A stretch of DNA of 54,800 nt from Neobacillus mesonae. Lineage in GTDB: Bacteria; Bacillota; Bacilli; Bacillales; Cytobacillaceae. Below, piece after piece: positions 51,880 to 54,800 of this stretch. How positions within the stretch are numbered: the first letter of the stretch is position 1; every line of letters starts with the position of its first letter. Position numbers and translations under genes: made by a program. The stretch is taken from NCBI RefSeq assembly GCF_023715155.1, contig NZ_JAMBNQ010000035.1, positions 1-54,800 of the forward strand, written 5' to 3'. The notes below the pieces were generated by a model that did not search any database, was not told where the DNA came from, and saw only the letters and a program-made list of their open reading frames with translations.

Positions 51880-52875
51880 TTAGTGACTTCCGGCCTTGCG
51901 GAAGCCATCGAATACATTCATTGCCGCCGATAACATATAGATGAAAAGGCTGCCTCCAATGATCCATGTTTTCAATTGTTGAGCTGTAATGGTAAATAAA
52001 TCAGCCATATACGTAATAAATTCTGGGGTCATGATAGTCGGATTTTTTACTATAACAATGAATACAATCGTTCCAAAAAGCTCGAGGACCGCATTGCAAA
52101 TGGCCATTCTTTTTGTCCACTGTCTCTTGATTAATTTATATAAAGCAAATGCTATTTCTAATACAATCACCACAACAACGATGGGCCAATACCCCACTAA
52201 AACTTCATGATTGAAAGCTGGAGTGACGAATGTAAGTCCTTCCCCGCTGCCTTTATATATACCTACAAGATGATTCGCATGAAAGTAAAGTGCTGCCCAA
52301 ATCGCCGTCCACATTAAACTTCCAAATACTTCACACTTTCTAATTGCTTTTTTCTTAGGAATAGAAGGGATGGTTTTCAAATCATCAGGTGTCCATTTGT
52401 GAAACCTTGTATATTGTTTACCATCTTTTCCTTTATCTGTTCGTTCAACAATAGCGAAAACAATGGTCAGCCAAAAAAAGACCTGAATCCCTGTTTCAAT
52501 CATTCCCGCTATTCCTTTACCGATTATATTTAAAATGCCATTCATTAAGCTGGCCTCTCCACTGTACCCAATAAAATAGGCAGCAATCGTTGAGATTAAA
52601 GAAATAACAGCAGCTATCGGTAAAATCATTTTTAATAACGTAACATATACGTCAAAATAAGGCTGGCCAATCAGGTGCATCGGCTGATCCCGGTATCCGC
52701 TGGCTAATACTGCTGGATTCCCCAATTTCTCCAGGACTGCCTTTATATCTTTTTCACTGTAATCCTCAGGAAGCATATCCTCAATCGTCGACCGCAGTTC
52801 AAGTGCAATATCCTCACGATGTTTTTCAGGCAGCCTCCGCGTCACTTCATATATATAAATCTCAATTAGATTCAT
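51880..52875 (-). CDS. HAAS-domain membrane protein paired with PadR
   Basis: About 331 residues. The N-terminus (MNLIEIYIYEVTRRLPEKHREDIALELRSTIEDML, about residues 1-70) is a HAAS-type helical domain often paired with PadR regulators. The rest has six or so membrane helices. The second of two ATG codons (52875) suits GGGGAGG; the start overlaps the padR stop region, so translation is coupled. Such pairs often respond to envelope stress or toxic compounds; the role here is not visible. Confidence 0.82.
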   Translation of the reverse strand: MNLIEIYIYEVTRRLPEKHREDIALELRSTIEDMLPEDYSEKDIKAVLEKLGNPAVLASGYRDQPMHLIGQPYFDVYVTLLKMILPIAAVISLISTIAAYFIGYSGEASLMNGILNIIGKGIAGMIETGIQVFFWLTIVFAIVERTDKGKDGKQYTRFHKWTPDDLKTIPSIPKKKAIRKCEVFGSLMWTAIWAALYFHANHLVGIYKGSGEGLTFVTPAFNHEVLVGYWPIVVVVIVLEIAFALYKLIKRQWTKRMAICNAVLELFGTIVFIVIVKNPTIMTPEFITYMADLFTITAQQLKTWIIGGSLFIYMLSAAMNVFDGFRKAGSH

Positions 52876-53209
52876 CATCTTCCTCCCCTTTTAATAAGCC
52901 ATGGAGCTCTTTAGATGTCTTCAACCATTCCCTTTTTAACTGCAAGAATATTTCCAACCCATATTCACTTAAAACATAATACTTACGGGGCCTGCTCTCA
53001 GATGTATCCCAGCTGCTCGACACTAAGTTCTGTTTTTCTAATCTGCGAAGCAATGGATATAAGGTACTCTGTTCTATCGTAATACCTGATTCCTCCAATA
53101 ATTGAACAAGTGAATATCCATACTGCGGTGTTCGTAATTGACTCAAAACGGCTAATGTCAACGTTCCTCTTCTAAGCTCTGTCGTTAATGAATTCAATAA
53201 ATTACTCAT
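52862..53209 (-). CDS. PadR-family regulator
   Basis: A 115-residue winged-helix protein: LRRGTLTLAVLSQLRTPQYGYSLVQLLEESGITIEQSTLYPLLRRLEKQNLVSS, SESRPRKYYVLSEYG, and a short C-terminal dimerisation helix. Closely linked to the membrane protein gene downstream and preceded by a direct repeat likely to be its operator. Confidence 0.95.
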   Translation of the reverse strand: MSNLLNSLTTELRRGTLTLAVLSQLRTPQYGYSLVQLLEESGITIEQSTLYPLLRRLEKQNLVSSSWDTSESRPRKYYVLSEYGLEIFLQLKREWLKTSKELHGLLKGEEDDESN

Positions 53210-53230
53210 TCACCCACCTCATTTTTACTA

Positions 53231-53276
53231 CTATATGTCATACGCTATATGATTTATGCTATGTGTCATACACTAT
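53231..53276. promoter_or_regulatory. PadR operator candidates (18-bp direct repeat)
   Basis: CTATATGTCATACGCTAT (53231-53248) and CTATGTGTCATACACTAT (53259-53276) differ at two positions and are 28 bp apart, 22-67 bp upstream of the padR start. Each copy is itself partly palindromic (ATAG...CTAT). Confidence 0.65.
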
Positions 53277-53360
53277 TGTTGTTACAACATTAATTGCAAT
53301 TAGACGGCCCTTTTTGGAATTAACGAAATGTACATAAAAAGTGGGCAGACAATGGATGAA

Positions 53361-53414
53361 CAATAAAACAGCACACGCTATGTCTCTTAGGGAATAACAT
53401 GTGCTGTTTTATTG
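53361..53414. terminator. 15-bp perfect inverted repeat, probable bidirectional terminator
   Basis: CAATAAAACAGCACA (53361-53375) and TGTGCTGTTTTATTG (53400-53414) with a 24-nt loop. T runs on both strands suit termination, but no gene ends close by. The stretch 53415-53649 shows no gene. Confidence 0.5.
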
Positions 53415-53599
53415 TATTTCTAAGGTTAATTAGTGTTTTATCACATAAGAAATCTCGGAGTAAATCACAAGGGAGGAAAATTTATTGGAGTATGTAAATT
53501 TGAGGTGATTTATAGTTTGAATGAAAGCAGGATTGTAATGGCAGGGGCTGTTGTTATTTCAAATACATTTAATCATATTGGCCGCTCAAAATAATCCAT

Positions 53600-54680
53600 T
53601 CAACCAATTTCAATCGCCAATGCCCTTGTTTGGCTACACAAGATGCTATTAAAGACCACTTCCTTCGGTAAATCTGAATTCTGTCCTTCCTCGGGGTGAT
53701 GAAAGACAAATCCCTTCAGAAAATCTGAATTCTGTCCTTCATCGGGGTGATGAAAGACAAATCCCTTCAGAAAATCTGAATTCTGTCTTTCATCGGGGTG
53801 ATGAAAGACTACTTCCTCCAGAAAATCTGGATTCTGTCCTTCATCGGGGTGATGAAAGACAAATCTCTTCGGTAAATTTGAATTCTGTCCTTCATCCGGG
53901 TTATGAAAGACTACTTCCTTCAGAAAATCTGAATTCTGTCCTTCATCGAGGCTATGAAAGACAAATTCCTTCAGTAAATTTGAATTCTGTCCTTCATCGG
54001 GGTGATGAAAGACAAATCCCTTCGGTAAATTTGAATTCTGTCCTTCATCGAGGCTATGAAAGACAAATCCCTTCAGAAAATCTGAATTCTGTCTTTCATC
54101 GGGGTGATGAAAGACTACTTCCTTCGGGTAAATTTGAATTCTGTCCTTCATCCGGGTGATGAAAGACTACTTCCTCCAGAAAATCTGAATTCTGTCCTTC
54201 ATCGGGGTGATGAAAGACAAATCCCTTCGGTAAATTTGAATTCTGTCCTTCATCCGGGTTATGAAAGACTACTTCCTTCGGTAAATCTGAATTCTGTCCT
54301 TCATCCGGGTTATGAAAGACAAATCCCTTCAGAAAATCTGGATTCTGTCCTTCATCGGGGCTATGAAAGACAAATCCCTTCGGTAAATCTGAATTCTGTC
54401 CTTCATCGGGGTGATGAAAGACTACTTCCTTCAGAAAATCTGAATTCTGTCCTTCATCGAGGCTATGAAAGACTACTTCCTCCAGAAAATCTGAATTCTG
54501 TCCTTCATCGGGGTGATGAAAGACAAATCCCTTCGGTAAATTTGAATTCTGTCCTTCATCCGGGTTATGAAAGACTACTTCCTTCAGAAAGTCTGAATTC
54601 TGTCCTTCATCGGGGTGATGAAAGACAAATCCCTTCGGTAAATCTGATTTCTGTCCTTCATCGAGGCTATGAAAAGTCAA
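53600..54680 (-). pseudogene. Frameshifted open frame across the 51-bp repeat
   Basis: Two minus-strand frames (54680-54096 and 54151-53600) encode the same 17-residue repeat and are split by one extra G near 54128, where a unit is 52 bp long. Joined they would give about 360 residues. The start would be TTG with only AGGAC abutting it, no ribosome site at proper spacing, and the plus strand is open as well. I regard coding as unlikely but record the frame. Confidence 0.3.
53650..54675. repeat. Tandem repeat of 20 units, 51 bp each
   Basis: CTGTCCTTC recurs at 53681 and then every 51 bp to 54651, with one 52-bp step between 54089 and 54141. Each unit contains GTCCTTCATC-GGGGT-GATGAAAGAC (a 10-bp palindrome with at most one mismatch, perfect at 53785 and 54091) and CAGAA...TTCTG. 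Because 51 is divisible by three, several frames stay open on both strands. The minus-strand frame would encode a 17-residue repeat built on FVFHHPDEGQNSDFLK. Units are mosaics of a few variant blocks (HHP/HSL/HNP; DFLK/NLPK/DFLE). Confidence 0.95.
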
Positions 54681-54800
54681 GTCCTAGTTTTTGTGTAAAA
54701 TCACTGGCAAGTGCTTTCATCCTATACCCTTTCATTTTTTTTGCGAAACTTCCATGGATTTTAAACTTCATATCCGGAAAGGGATGTCAAATGGTTTTCA
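54676..54800 (-). other. Right edge, possible end of a small ORF
   Basis: On the minus strand an open frame reads MKFKIHGSFAKKMKGYR, then MKALASDFTQKLGLDFS and a stop at about 54670. An in-frame TGA lies just upstream, so it is at most about 34 residues. No ribosome site is convincing. Confidence 0.2.

Noticed and set aside
53650..54675. CRISPR array or surface repeat protein
   Set aside because: The whole 51-bp unit repeats, so there are no spacers. The frame is broken by a 52-bp unit, has no signal peptide or ribosome site, and openness on both strands follows from the unit length.

Overview
The window is chromosomal DNA of a low-GC Gram-positive spore-forming type, most likely a member of the Bacillaceae. 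The evidence is strong GGAGG ribosome sites, frequent TTG and GTG starts, lipoprotein signal peptides, paiA/paiB, a GabR-type regulator, UTRA-domain GntR regulators and Bacillaceae-style intergenic repeats. The genus cannot be fixed from sequence reading alone. I saw no rRNA, tRNA, CRISPR array, intact transposase or prophage.

Region 1 (0.3-18 kb) is a complete sulfoquinovose (SQ) catabolic locus of the transaldolase (sulfo-TAL) type. It has an ABC importer without its own ATPase, a GH31 sulfoquinovosidase, an SQ isomerase, a sulfofructose transaldolase, a sulfolactaldehyde dehydrogenase, an AEC-family candidate sulfolactate exporter, a DUF4867 cupin-like protein, a Gfo/Idh-type protein that may be a second, NAD-dependent sulfoquinovosidase, and two paralogous GntR regulators. 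Next to it sit glpK and glpD. Glycerol is the natural leaving group when sulfoquinovosyl glycerol is hydrolysed, so the locus looks able to process both halves of the substrate. The GlpK lacks the histidine that HPr phosphorylates in Gram-positive glycerol kinases. Related GTWAC...AAAG palindromes lie in front of the SQ transcription units. A 150/153-identical inverted repeat (102-254 and 13749-13901) brackets 13.5 kb of the locus.

Region 2 (18-31.5 kb) is mixed. It holds a MHYT-PAS-GGDEF-EAL-PAS-PAS c-di-GMP enzyme followed by a membrane GGDEF protein, a 52-bp-period degenerate tandem array, glycerate kinase, an MBL-fold hydrolase, a deletion scar that joins a beheaded SDR gene to a beheaded tetR gene, small and lipoprotein genes, a marR-paiA-paiB operon with two palindromic operators, and trmL.

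Region 3 (31.5-46 kb) holds two sigma-54 regulons. In the first, a PAS/AAA+ activator faces an operon for an N-carbamoyl-amino-acid hydrolase-like enzyme, an M20 deacylase and an MHS transporter. In the second, another activator lies upstream of a ureohydrolase (agmatinase/guanidinobutyrase-like), followed by a sodium:solute symporter. Both have textbook -24/-12 promoters and 16-bp palindromic candidate enhancer sites. A MocR/GabR regulator with gabT and gabD follows, which would carry a GABA product to succinate.

Region 4 (46-54.8 kb) has an amino-acid ABC transporter with an M20D amidohydrolase (yxeMNOP-like), a small zinc-ribbon protein, a YfhP-like membrane protein, a PadR regulator with a HAAS-type membrane protein, and at the right edge a 20-unit, 51-bp tandem repeat. 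Each unit of that repeat can form two hairpins, and its long reading frames are broken by a one-base insertion.
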